DNA from: Streptomyces sp. NBS 14/10
Lineage (GTDB): Bacteria > Actinomycetota > Actinomycetes > Streptomycetales > Streptomycetaceae
DNA length: 64,000 nt
Direction: 5' to 3'
NCBI RefSeq assembly: GCF_002224125.1
Contig: NZ_NCSM01000007.1
Coordinates: forward strand, 375,839-439,838
In this document: positions 9,849-17,700 of the stretch, in pieces
How positions within the stretch are numbered: position 1 is the first letter of the stretch
Layout: the number at the start of each line of letters is the position of its first letter
The notes under the pieces: model-generated
Databases searched by the model: none
The model's input: the letters and a program-made list of their open reading frames with translations, nothing else
What the model was told of the DNA's origin: nothing
Program-made: the position numbers and the translations under genes

Positions 9849-10742
9849 CTACTGAGGCTCGGACTGGCCCCACCCCTCGAACCAGTGGGCGGCCATCCGC
9901 GCCGCGGTCGGAAAGGCGAACGGCTCCTGCCGGTCGGTCAGCATCCGCAGGATGAACTCGCCGGTGCCGCAGTCGAAGCGCTGCCACTCGCCGGAGTTGT
10001 ACTGCACGAGCACCGGCCAGTCGTCCGGGTCGTCGGCGCCGGTCAGCCAGTGGAACGTCACCTCCTGCTCCGAGCTGCCCCAGATCAGCACGCCGCCGGG
10101 CGCGGGATACACCGGGTAAGGCCGGTACAGCTCGGCGTACTTCGGCATGTCCAGGCCCCAACTGACAAGATCCGCCGCCGGGACGCCCGGCACCAGCAGA
10201 TCCAGATACTCGTCGAAGCTGCCCACCCCGAACAGGTCGACGATCTCCTTGTAGCCGCTGGGCAGGGCCGTACCGAGGGCGGATTCCGCGGCCGCCCAGT
10301 CGATCGCGCCGTCGTCGCGGACCGGCCGCAGCACCTCCCATCCGGTGAGGACCGCAAGCCGCTGCGGCCACCCGACATCGGACGGGAAGGCGCCCCGGCG
10401 CGCGACGACGATCACCCCGCGCGGGCCGTCCGCCGCGGCCGTCAGGCCGTAACCGAACCAGTGCTCGCTCAGGGCCCAACCGCGCAACTCCAGCACCTCG
10501 CCCTCGCCCGACCCGGTGGGCGGACCGCCGAACGCGGGGATCGGGACGCCACCGGTGACCAGCCGCCGCACGGGCTGACCGGTCCAGGGCAACACCTCCA
10601 GAACGGCCTGCTCCAGCTGCGCCAGATCCCATCCGGCGCGGACGATACAGACGTGTCCTTCGCCATGCCCGGGCAGCGGGCAGTGCGGCCGGGGGTCGGT
10701 GAGGGTCTGATCAAGCAGCTGACGGAGCTCGGCGTGGTGCAT
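9849..10742 (-). CDS. SMI1/KNR4 (SUKH)-like protein
   Basis: A 297-residue soluble protein. The segment around residues 145-180 (A-E-S-A-L-G-T-A-L-P-S-G-Y-K followed by E-I-V-D-L-F-G-V-G-S-F-D-E-Y-L) is the typical SUKH start helix and loop: E-x-x-L-G-x-x-L-P-x-x-Y-K. SUKH proteins are often immunity proteins against polymorphic toxins, but many are of unknown role. The N-terminal 120 residues are a separate unassigned domain. No toxin gene sits directly beside it, though the RHS toxin starts 5 kb away. Convergent with the AraC regulator, only 4 nt apart. Confidence 0.72.
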   Translation of the reverse strand: MHHAELRQLLDQTLTDPRPHCPLPGHGEGHVCIVRAGWDLAQLEQAVLEVLPWTGQPVRRLVTGGVPIPAFGGPPTGSGEGEVLELRGWALSEHWFGYGLTAAADGPRGVIVVARRGAFPSDVGWPQRLAVLTGWEVLRPVRDDGAIDWAAAESALGTALPSGYKEIVDLFGVGSFDEYLDLLVPGVPAADLVSWGLDMPKYAELYRPYPVYPAPGGVLIWGSSEQEVTFHWLTGADDPDDWPVLVQYNSGEWQRFDCGTGEFILRMLTDRQEPFAFPTAARMAAHWFEGWGQSEPQ

Positions 10743-10808
10743 GCGGCCCAGTGAACCTCACGGCACTGACACCGCTGCCGTTACCGCCCTGCCGTTACTG
10801 TCCTGCCG

Positions 10809-11423
10809 TTACCTCGGGCAACCGCAAGGGCGGCAGGTCTCGACCTGTACGTCATCGATGACCGGGCCGTAGGCGCCGCCCACCGTGCTGGCGAAGCCGA
10901 GCGTCGTCGTGCTGCCGTTGGCCACGAAGGTGACCTCGCGGGTGACGTAGCCCATGTTCGCGTGGCTCTTGCCCGTGGAGTTGAACGAGAAGTCCTGGAA
11001 GTCCTGCCCGTCGATCAGCACCTTCCCGGTCTTCACCGCCGGACCACCGGGGTTCGAGGCGAGCGAGTACGTCACCGTGTACTTCCGCCCAGGCACCGTC
11101 GAGAAGGTCTGCGCCACCGCTCCCGGCTGAACGGCGTTGAGATCGACGGACTGGTCCCCCTCGGCCGCCTGCCAGAATCCGGCGCCGATCAGGTCCACGC
11201 CCCCTCCGGTGACCTTCCACGGACCGATGGACTGACCGCTGGAGAGCGTCGAGAACGCGTTCGCGGGCGCGGTGGGGTACTCGAAGCTGCCGTCGTCGAA
11301 CCGGCTGACGGCCGCGGCGGCGGCCGTGGCGGGAGCGGCAGGCGCCGCGGCCAGCGCCGTACCGGAGGCGGCCAGCAGCCCGACCACGGCAACCGCGGTG
11401 AAGGCAGAGCGGGAAACCACCAT
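10809..11423 (-). CDS. Secreted choice-of-anchor C family protein
   Basis: A 204-residue secreted protein. An AGGAGG motif 7 nt before the ATG at 11423 fixes the start. The first 35 residues form a signal peptide (hydrophobic A-V-V-G-L-L-A-A-S-G-T-A-L-A, cleavage after A-L-A-A-A). The mature part fits the choice-of-anchor C / DUF642 galactose-binding-like fold: F-D-D-G-S-F-E-Y-P, then G-D-Q-S-V-D-L-N, Q-T-F-S-T-V-P-G-R-K-Y-T-V-T-Y-S and a closing G-P-V-I-D-D-V-Q-V. No sorting signal is seen at the C-terminus, which ends in a Cys-rich E-T-C-R-P-C-G-C. Probably binds extracellular sugars. Confidence 0.85.
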   Translation of the reverse strand: MVVSRSAFTAVAVVGLLAASGTALAAAPAAPATAAAAAVSRFDDGSFEYPTAPANAFSTLSSGQSIGPWKVTGGGVDLIGAGFWQAAEGDQSVDLNAVQPGAVAQTFSTVPGRKYTVTYSLASNPGGPAVKTGKVLIDGQDFQDFSFNSTGKSHANMGYVTREVTFVANGSTTTLGFASTVGGAYGPVIDDVQVETCRPCGCPR

Positions 11424-11578
11424 GTATTTCCTCCTAAAAGATGAAGGCGGTGGAACGCGCTCGACCTTCCCACCGGGCAGAAGGCGCCCGGAAGGCGCAC
11501 ACGCAGGAGCGCGGGCGCGCCAGACATGGCCCGGTGGCTGTTCGCGCTGCCTCACACACCAATGAGCCGAGTGCGGCC

Positions 11579-12388
11579 CTACTCGGCAGCGAACTCCACG
11601 TAAAGAGGAGTCCCGACGACGTACCGCTTGCTCCTGCTGTGCCACGGCGCGGCGATCACGGCCGTGAGCCGTGCGAAGCCGCACATCCACGCGGCTGTTT
11701 CCATGGGCAGTTGGCCATCGAGCGCCTGCAAGAGCTGGCGGGTTCCTTCGGCAAGGGGTACTGATCCGTCAAGCTGCCGCGGGGCGTCGCTGGTCGCCGG
11801 AGGTTCGGCTCGGAGGGAGTCGAGCAAGTGCGCAGCCTGCGTAGCCCGGGTCACAAATTCAACGTATCCGCCTGCGGCGCTGCTCCCGAATCCGCCGCCG
11901 CCGCGAGTCTCGGTTTCGGACAGAGATGGCGGCTCGACTTCGAGCGGATCCTGACCACCCGCCATATGCCTCGCAGAGCCATGCAAGAGCAGCCGGATCT
12001 CCCCGCCGGTCTCATACCCTTCGGCAGAATGCGGCACATCGACGAAGAGCACCATGCCGGGTGCCGCCCGTCGCAGCGTCCGATAGTTCAGGGGTGCCTC
12101 GAACTGCACCCAGGAGCCCGCTTGTAATTCCGGCTCGGCGAACCAGCGGGCGCTGGAAGACACATGCCGGACCACCTGCTGCAATCGCTCAAGCCGCGCG
12201 CGCTCTGCATCCGCCGCCCCCGGCTCCCACCCCATCCCGCCGACGGGGGTGCTGAACTGCCATTTGGCCCGAGGCATACGGCGACGTCGTTCAGGCAAGA
12301 ACTGCTGCAGCTTACGGTCGGACAGGTAGACGAGCTCGCGCACATCGCTCCTCGGGGTGCACTCGGTTACGCCTTCGGCAACTGACAT
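11579..12388 (-). CDS. DUF7019-like / SAVMC3_10250-type hypothetical protein
   Basis: A 269-residue soluble protein. The start E-L-V-Y-L-S-D-R-K-L-Q-Q-F and the pattern of the rest resemble the Streptomyces family known as SAVMC3_10250 (DUF7019); this is from memory and tentative. A Gly-rich loop (R-G-G-G-G-F-G) lies in the middle. No signal peptide, no membrane span and no catalytic motif that I can name. It ends about 155 nt from the start of the secreted choice-of-anchor C gene on the same strand. Function unknown. Confidence 0.65.
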   Translation of the reverse strand: MSVAEGVTECTPRSDVRELVYLSDRKLQQFLPERRRRMPRAKWQFSTPVGGMGWEPGAADAERARLERLQQVVRHVSSSARWFAEPELQAGSWVQFEAPLNYRTLRRAAPGMVLFVDVPHSAEGYETGGEIRLLLHGSARHMAGGQDPLEVEPPSLSETETRGGGGFGSSAAGGYVEFVTRATQAAHLLDSLRAEPPATSDAPRQLDGSVPLAEGTRQLLQALDGQLPMETAAWMCGFARLTAVIAAPWHSRSKRYVVGTPLYVEFAAE

Positions 12389-12455
12389 TGTCGGGGGCGC
12401 GCCCGCGCGACTGCGCGACTTCGACTGAGTCGGGAACCTAGATGTAGTGGATCTT

Positions 12456-12469
12456 GTATATTGATATAC
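12456..12469. promoter_or_regulatory. Probable VapB operator (palindrome)
   Basis: A perfect AT-rich palindrome GTATAT-TG-ATATAC, striking in this GC-rich sequence, lies 27 nt upstream of the first vapB start. Ribbon-helix-helix antitoxins of this type bind such palindromes to repress their own operon. Confidence 0.6.
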
Positions 12470-12496
12470 GACACATTATGCATGGAGGAGGGCGCG

Positions 12497-12757
12497 ATGA
12501 GCCGCACCGTCATCGACCTCGACGACGAGGCGCTGGAAGCCGCCGCCAAGGAGCTCGGCACCAGCACCAAACGCGACACCATCAACACCGCACTGCGCGA
12601 GGTCACAGCCCGCTACCGACGGCTGCGCGCGCTCGAAGAGGCCCGCACTCTGGCGGCCGACGGCGCCTTGGACATGGACCTCCTCCTGGACAAGAGCAGA
12701 TACCGCCCCACCGGCGCGACGGAGTCGGACACCCGCGAGCAAGAGGCGGACGGGTGA
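12497..12757 (+). CDS. vapB: VapB-type antitoxin 1
   Basis: An 86-residue antitoxin with the ribbon-helix-helix start M-S-R-T-V-I-D-L-D-D-E-A-L and the A-K-E-L-G-T-S-T-K-R-D-T-I-N-T-A-L helix typical of VapB. The acidic, flexible C-terminus would wrap the toxin. The ATG is 6 nt after GGAGGAG. Its stop overlaps the start of vapC by a GTGA junction. It should neutralise the VapC RNase and repress the operon through the palindrome at 12456-12469. Confidence 0.92.
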   Translation: MSRTVIDLDDEALEAAAKELGTSTKRDTINTALREVTARYRRLRALEEARTLAADGALDMDLLLDKSRYRPTGATESDTREQEADG

Positions 12758-13167
12758 GCGTCGCCGACTACCTCATCGACACCTCCGCCCTGACCCGCGT
12801 CCTGCTCGGCCAGAACACGCTCGAATGGGACGACAGGATCGCCGCCGGACTCGTCGCGATCTGCGACATCACCGAACTCGAGGTCCTCTACTCCGCCCGC
12901 TCCGCTCCGGACCGCACCCGGCTGAAGGCGGCGCTCGACGCCCACTACGCCTGGTGCCCCATACCGGAAGGTGTCTACCGCCGCTCCCGCGTCGTCCAGG
13001 AACAGCTCACCGCGAAGGGCGAGCACCGCAGCGCGGGCCCGGTCGACCTCCTCATGGCAGCCGCCGCCGAAGAGGCGGGGCTGACCCTGCTGCACTACGA
13101 CCGCGACTTCGAAGCCATCGCCCGGACGACGGGACAGCCGGTACGCATGATCGACCTCAAGGGATAG
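12754..13167 (+). CDS. vapC: VapC-type PIN-domain RNase toxin 1
   Basis: A 137-residue PIN-domain protein with the four acidic metal ligands of VapC: Asp9 in Y-L-I-D-T-S-A-L, Glu41 in I-T-E-L-E-V-L, the Asp in G-P-V-D-L-L-M-A, and the Asp in L-L-H-Y-D-R-D-F. VapC toxins are Mg-dependent RNases, often cutting initiator tRNA or rRNA. Translation begins at a GTG that overlaps the antitoxin stop. A strong hairpin terminator follows 18 nt after the stop. All catalytic residues are present, so it is probably active. Confidence 0.92.
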   Translation: MSVADYLIDTSALTRVLLGQNTLEWDDRIAAGLVAICDITELEVLYSARSAPDRTRLKAALDAHYAWCPIPEGVYRRSRVVQEQLTAKGEHRSAGPVDLLMAAAAEEAGLTLLHYDRDFEAIARTTGQPVRMIDLKG

Positions 13168-13184
13168 CACCCTCCGGCCCCCAT

Positions 13185-13216
13185 GGCCCGGGGCGGACAC
13201 CCATGCGCCCCGGGCC
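13185..13216 (+). terminator. Hairpin terminator after vapBC 1
   Basis: A perfect 11-bp inverted repeat (arms 13185-13195 and 13206-13216, GGCCCGGGGCG) with a 10-nt loop, starting 18 nt after the vapC stop. It separates the two convergent vapBC operons. Confidence 0.7.
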
Positions 13217-13339
13217 GTCCGCAGCCCTGCCTAGAACAGGCGGTTCAGGCGAAGCAAGAGGTAGCAGCCGCTGCCAGGGCGGAGGCGAAGAGCGGCAGGC
13301 ACAGTGCGCTGCTCGCGCCCGCGTGAGCTGAGAGGGACC

Positions 13340-13756
13340 TCAGTCTGCTGTCCCGGACGGCACAACCCATCGCGTTGGCTGTCCTGTCACGGCTGCGATC
13401 ATGTCGTAGTCGCCATCGTAGTGCAGGACGATCGCGCCGTGACGTTCGGCGGTCGCCGCGATCACGAGGTCCGATACCGAGAGAGCCTTCCAGTTACCGG
13501 CCGCGATGAGCTGGGTCTGCACGTCCAGGGCACGGTCCCATGCCTCATCAGGGGTCGGAAGCCAGTCGAAGCCGCGCATCTCGTCGCGGATGCGTTCCGC
13601 GTCGGCCTTCGACCGGGCACTGTGCAACACCTCCAGCTCGACGGCGCCGCACACGGCGAGCAGGCCCGCGTTATGCAATGGTTCGATCACCCCACGAACG
13701 GCCGGCTTCGGGTAACGGGCAAGTGCGGACTTGTCGATGAGGTAGCAATCGGTCAT
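13340..13756 (-). CDS. vapC: VapC-type PIN-domain RNase toxin 2
   Basis: A 138-residue PIN-domain toxin with Asp8 in Y-L-I-D-K-S-A-L, Glu in A-V-E-L-E-V-L-H-S-A-R-S, Asp in S-V-S-D-L-V-I-A-A and Asp in L-H-Y-D-G-D-Y-D. The start overlaps the antitoxin stop (ATGA, 13753-13756). It is convergent with vapBC 1 but only moderately similar to it. A decayed copy of this gene lies at 23251-23507. The four acidic residues are intact, so it should be an active Mg-dependent RNase. Confidence 0.92.
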   Translation of the reverse strand: MTDCYLIDKSALARYPKPAVRGVIEPLHNAGLLAVCGAVELEVLHSARSKADAERIRDEMRGFDWLPTPDEAWDRALDVQTQLIAAGNWKALSVSDLVIAATAERHGAIVLHYDGDYDMIAAVTGQPTRWVVPSGTAD

Positions 13757-13968
13757 GCGGCCTGGCAGGGGTCAGCCGGAGTCTCGACGGGACCCGTCAG
13801 GTCCGGCAGGCCACCTTCGGCAAGCCAGTTCAGGAACGATGCACGCTTGCGGCGCTTGATCGCATCTTCCAGCGCGGCGTTCACCGTGGCGACCTTGGTC
13901 GTGGTGCCGAAGATCTCCGCAGCCTCAGCAAGCATCTCGTCGTCGACATCGATGACAGTTCGCGTCAT
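13753..13968 (-). CDS. vapB: VapB-type antitoxin 2
   Basis: A 71-residue antitoxin: M-T-R-T-V-I-D-V-D-D-E-M-L strand, F-G-T-T-T-K-V-A-T-V-N-A-A-L-E-D-A helices, then a short acidic tail rich in Pro. GAGGAGGACTC precedes the ATG. It is translationally coupled to vapC 2. A second copy with about 85% identical residues is at 23504-23719. GATATC palindromes upstream (14007-14035) may be its operator. Confidence 0.9.
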   Translation of the reverse strand: MTRTVIDVDDEMLAEAAEIFGTTTKVATVNAALEDAIKRRKRASFLNWLAEGGLPDLTGPVETPADPCQAA

Positions 13969-14006
13969 GAGTCCTCCTCCGGTCCGACACCGCTATCGCC
14001 ATCAAG

Positions 14007-14035
14007 GATATCAAATTTCACGCCACTCGATATCG
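14007..14035. promoter_or_regulatory. Possible operator of vapBC 2
   Basis: Two GATATC palindromes (14007-14012 and 14029-14034, the second within CGATATCG) are spaced 22 bp apart, about two helical turns, in an AT-rich patch 39 nt upstream of vapB 2. This layout fits cooperative binding by a ribbon-helix-helix antitoxin. Confidence 0.4.
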
Positions 14036-14387
14036 TCATACGCGTACGTCGATGCGGACGCGCGGCCGGACGCCGACAGCGGACCGGGAACCTGAGATCC
14101 CCCTCAGTAACACCTTCCCGACATCCGGCGTCCGGCCAGCGTCCCAAACACCACCGTTCCGGCCCCCTAGGGCAGGTACCTGTCATGGCCCGCACCGCTC
14201 CACCCCACTCGGTGCTTGCACGGGGCAGGACGCTGGACTTCGACATAGGCGCTGAGCCCACGAAGTGGGGCACGGGGGAGGGCGCAGCGCCTTCGTCGAT
14301 TACGCCGGACGACAAGGTGCCGACGCCGCGCCGCGATGTGACGGTGCCGCCGAGCGGGTACGGGTGCGGCGCACCGACCCACCCGCG
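14036..14387. other. Intergenic stretch without convincing genes
   Basis: About 350 nt between vapBC 2 and the probable immunity gene. Short open frames exist on both strands but none has an RBS or protein-like composition, and the longest one (plus strand from 14185) runs antisense into the immunity gene. It may hold degraded sequence; nothing recognisable was seen. Confidence 0.5.
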
Positions 14388-14750
14388 TCAGGGCGAAGCA
14401 CTACTAGGATCGCGGCCAATCATGGCCTGTGCGAGGGCCTCCAGCATGGCTTCGAACTCGGCGGCGGGGATGACCACATTCTCGAACTGACCGTATAGAT
14501 CGAGCAGTTCGACCTCGTCGTCGCTGACCTTCTTCACGGCCGCGCCAGCGGTGCTCAGGCTGTACCCGATGCCATGAGCGCGGCTGCTCTCCCTCCACTC
14601 GGCCAGGCCATCCTGCACCGACCACGCCCGCCCGCCGAACGGCAGCACGAACGTCTCGACGGCCCGTACAGTATTGGCGTCGGCCTCTGGAGTCCGACGG
14701 GGAATCCAGCGGTCGTCGTCATGGACGAAACTCCACACCGCGTTGCTCAT
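14388..14750 (-). CDS. Probable immunity protein for the RHS-EndoU toxin
   Basis: A 120-residue acidic, soluble protein directly downstream of the RHS toxin gene. No named family recognised. It holds a Trp-rich N-terminal third and a helical C-terminus (P-A-A-E-F-E-A-M-L-E-A-L-A-Q). Position (last gene of the toxin operon), small size and acidity fit a dedicated immunity protein; this is inference from context. I chose the ATG at 14750 with GAGAGGGG 11 nt upstream; a GTG at 14771 that overlaps the toxin stop (GTGA) is an equally possible, coupled start. Confidence 0.7.
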   Translation of the reverse strand: MSNAVWSFVHDDDRWIPRRTPEADANTVRAVETFVLPFGGRAWSVQDGLAEWRESSRAHGIGYSLSTAGAAVKKVSDDEVELLDLYGQFENVVIPAAEFEAMLEALAQAMIGRDPSSASP

Positions 14751-14767
14751 GAACGCCCAAACCCCTC

Positions 14768-17700
14768 TCACTTTCCGGTCGGGAAGAACGACGACGGCCT
14801 GTATATCCCATCGGGCCCCTTCTCGAGAAGTCCCAGCAGACCCACACCGTCATGGGTGTGGGTGACCTGGGAGCTGCCGTGTCTGTACGTACCGTTCCGG
14901 AACAGATCACTGCCAGCTTCTGCAATCTTTTCCCGACTCCAATTCTCGGGAAAGAAGGTATGACCGATGCTGTTCTTCGTAGTCGGATTCCACTCGTGGT
15001 CCAACGCTCCGACCTTTCCGCGGACCGTTACCGAGCCGTCCAGGTTTGTCACCAGGTCGCCTTTGATGAACCGATCGTTCGGCCAATTCTGGTTGGGATG
15101 CATGTGCCAACCGCCGAATTCACCGTCCCCGTTGATGTTACCGCGCACGACATGGTCCATCGTCTCGTCCGGGATATTCGGATCGACATCGCATGGCGTC
15201 AGTCCGAGCGGATCGCTCCAAGTGTGGGGGTTGTGGACGTAGATGGCCGGGTTGGGCGCGGGGGAGAGCCCCAGAGGGTCGGGGGTGAGGTAGCGGGCGG
15301 TGGTGGGGTCGTAGTAGCGGCGGTGGTTGTAGTGAAGGCCGGTTTCGGGGTCGTAGTACTGGCCGGGGAAACGGAGGGGTGTATAAGTGCTGCTGTCGGT
15401 GGTCCAGGTGGTGGTACCCCAGAGGGTAGAGCGGGTGTGCCAGGTGATGTCGCCCGTTTCGTCCACGAGTTCTGTGGGCGTACCGACGAGGTCGGTGACG
15501 ATTGCGAAGAACCGCTGATCGATCTCGCGCTGGGTGGTGGCCTCGGTGATGCGCTCGGTCTGGGCGATCAGGTACAGGCCCTGGTGGTCCCATGTCAGGG
15601 TGACCCGGTGAGCGAGGTCGGGTGTGGTGGTCTGTTCGATGAGTGTGGGGCCGTCCCAGGTGAAGTCCACCTGTTCGGCGACCGTTTCGCCATCGGCCGC
15701 GAGGCGTTGTTTGGCGGTGCGGCGGCCGAAGGGGTCGTACAGATAGCGCCACACCGTGCCGTCGGGAGTAGTGACGGCAGTGAGGCGGTCCTCGGCGTCC
15801 CAGGTGTAGTGCCAGGTGTCGGGCTTCTTGGACAGCCGGATCTTCTGGCGGAGGGTGAGGCGACCCGCACCGTCGTGTTCGTAGCGGATGTTGCCCGCGC
15901 GGGTGATGCGGGTGCCGGTGTAGGCGCGGGGGCCGGTTGCATCCTGGGAGGGGTGGTCGGTGGGCCAGGCGGCCTGGGTCTGGTTGCCTGCCTCGTCGTA
16001 GGCGTAGGTCTCGGTCCAGCCCGCCGCGTGGACCGCCGTGACCCTGCCTGCCCGGTCCAGGTCGAAGGTGCGGGGGCCGGAGACGTGGTCGTTCAGTCCC
16101 GTGAGGTGGCCGTCCTCGCGGTAGGTGTAGGAACGGTGCTGGATTCTCGACTCGGATGGGCCGGTCAGGGTTTGGGTGGTGAGGCGATGCAGGGGGTCCC
16201 ACGTGTTGGCGAGGGTCAAGGTGTCGCCGATGCGGCGGGTGGTCTCGCGGCCTGCGGCATCGTAGGTGGAGTCCAGGGCACGCCCCGACACGTTCAGCCC
16301 CGTGCGGTTGCCTGCGGCGTCGTAGGTGTATGTGGTGGTGGCGCCGGTAGGGGTTACGCGGCGGGTGCGGCGGCCCAGGGGGTCGTAGGTGTGCGTGAGG
16401 ACGCGGCCGGCCACTGTCTCGGCCTTCACACGGCCCAGACGATCGCGCTGGTAGACAACCTCCGCGTCCGGTCCGGCCGCTGAGACCAGGCGTCCCCCCG
16501 CGTCGTAGGTGAAGGTGGTGGCGCTGCCCTCGACATCCTTGCGAATCGTGCGTCCCGCCGCGTCCCACTCGTAGGCCACCGTCTGGCCAAGCGGATTGGT
16601 ACGCGTCAGGGGTCGGCCGGCGGCGTCATAGGTGTACGCCACCCTGCGGTCGTCGAAGTCGCTCTCGGCCAGCAGGCGGCCGGCGTCGTCGTATTCGTAT
16701 CGCCAGGTCAGGCCCTGCGGGTTGGTGACCTCGGTCAGGCGCAGCGATGTGTCGTGGGTGAACGTGTAGCGGACACCGTCGGGGCCTGTGCGGGCTGACA
16801 GGAGGTCGAAGTGGGTGTACTCGTAGGTCGTGATGCCACCGACTGCGTCGGTGGCGGTGAGGCAGTTGCCTTCGCCGTCGTAGGTCCATCGCTCCTGTGA
16901 GCCGTCCGCAGCCCTGCGGCTGGTCAACTTGCCTTCCACCGACCAGGTCAGATGGGTCGTCGCGCCGAGCGGGTCGATGATGGTCACCGGGCGGCCGGAG
17001 GCGTCTCGGTGGTACGTCGTCGTCGCGCCGAGCGGGTCGGTGACCTCGACGGGCAGGCCCGCCTCGTCGCAGCGGATGTGAGTGGTGTGGCCAAGGACGT
17101 CGGTGACGGCGGACAGGTGGCCGAGAGTGTCGTAGGCGTAGTGGGTGGTGTGGCCTGCCGGGTCGGTGACCGAGGTGCGGCGGCCCGCCTCGCCGTAGGT
17201 CTGGTGCCAGGTGGCGCCGTCCGGGCCGGTGAGGGTGATGGGGAGGCCGAGGTCGTTGTAGGCGGCGGTCGAACGGCTGCCGTCGGGGCTCGCCATCGCC
17301 GTGAGGTGGCCGGCCTCGTCATACTCGTACGTGGTGGCGTGGCCCAGCTCATCGGTACGGGACAGGACCTGGTCGAAGCGGTCGTATTCGGTGCGGACGG
17401 TGTGGCCGAGCGGGTCGGTTTCCGCCACGACCTGGCGGCGTTCATTGATCAGGTATCGGCTGACCGCGCCCTCTGCTGTGGTGACCGTGGTGACGTGGTG
17501 GCCGGGCTGCTCTGTCACCCCGTCGTAGGCGATCCGCAGGGTTACGTGGCCCGCCTCACCGCCTTGGGCTACGCAGCGGTCCTCCTCGTCGTGGACATAG
17601 TCGAAGCGGCGGTCGTTGGTGTCCGTCCAGGAGATGATCCGCCGTCGGTCGTCGTAGGCGAAGCGCAGCGGTAGGCCGCTGGAGTTGATGACCTCGGTGA

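Noticed and set aside
14185..14490. Possible 101-residue gene on the plus strand
   Set aside because: No ribosome-binding site, no recognisable fold, and its 3' third is antisense to the probable immunity gene.
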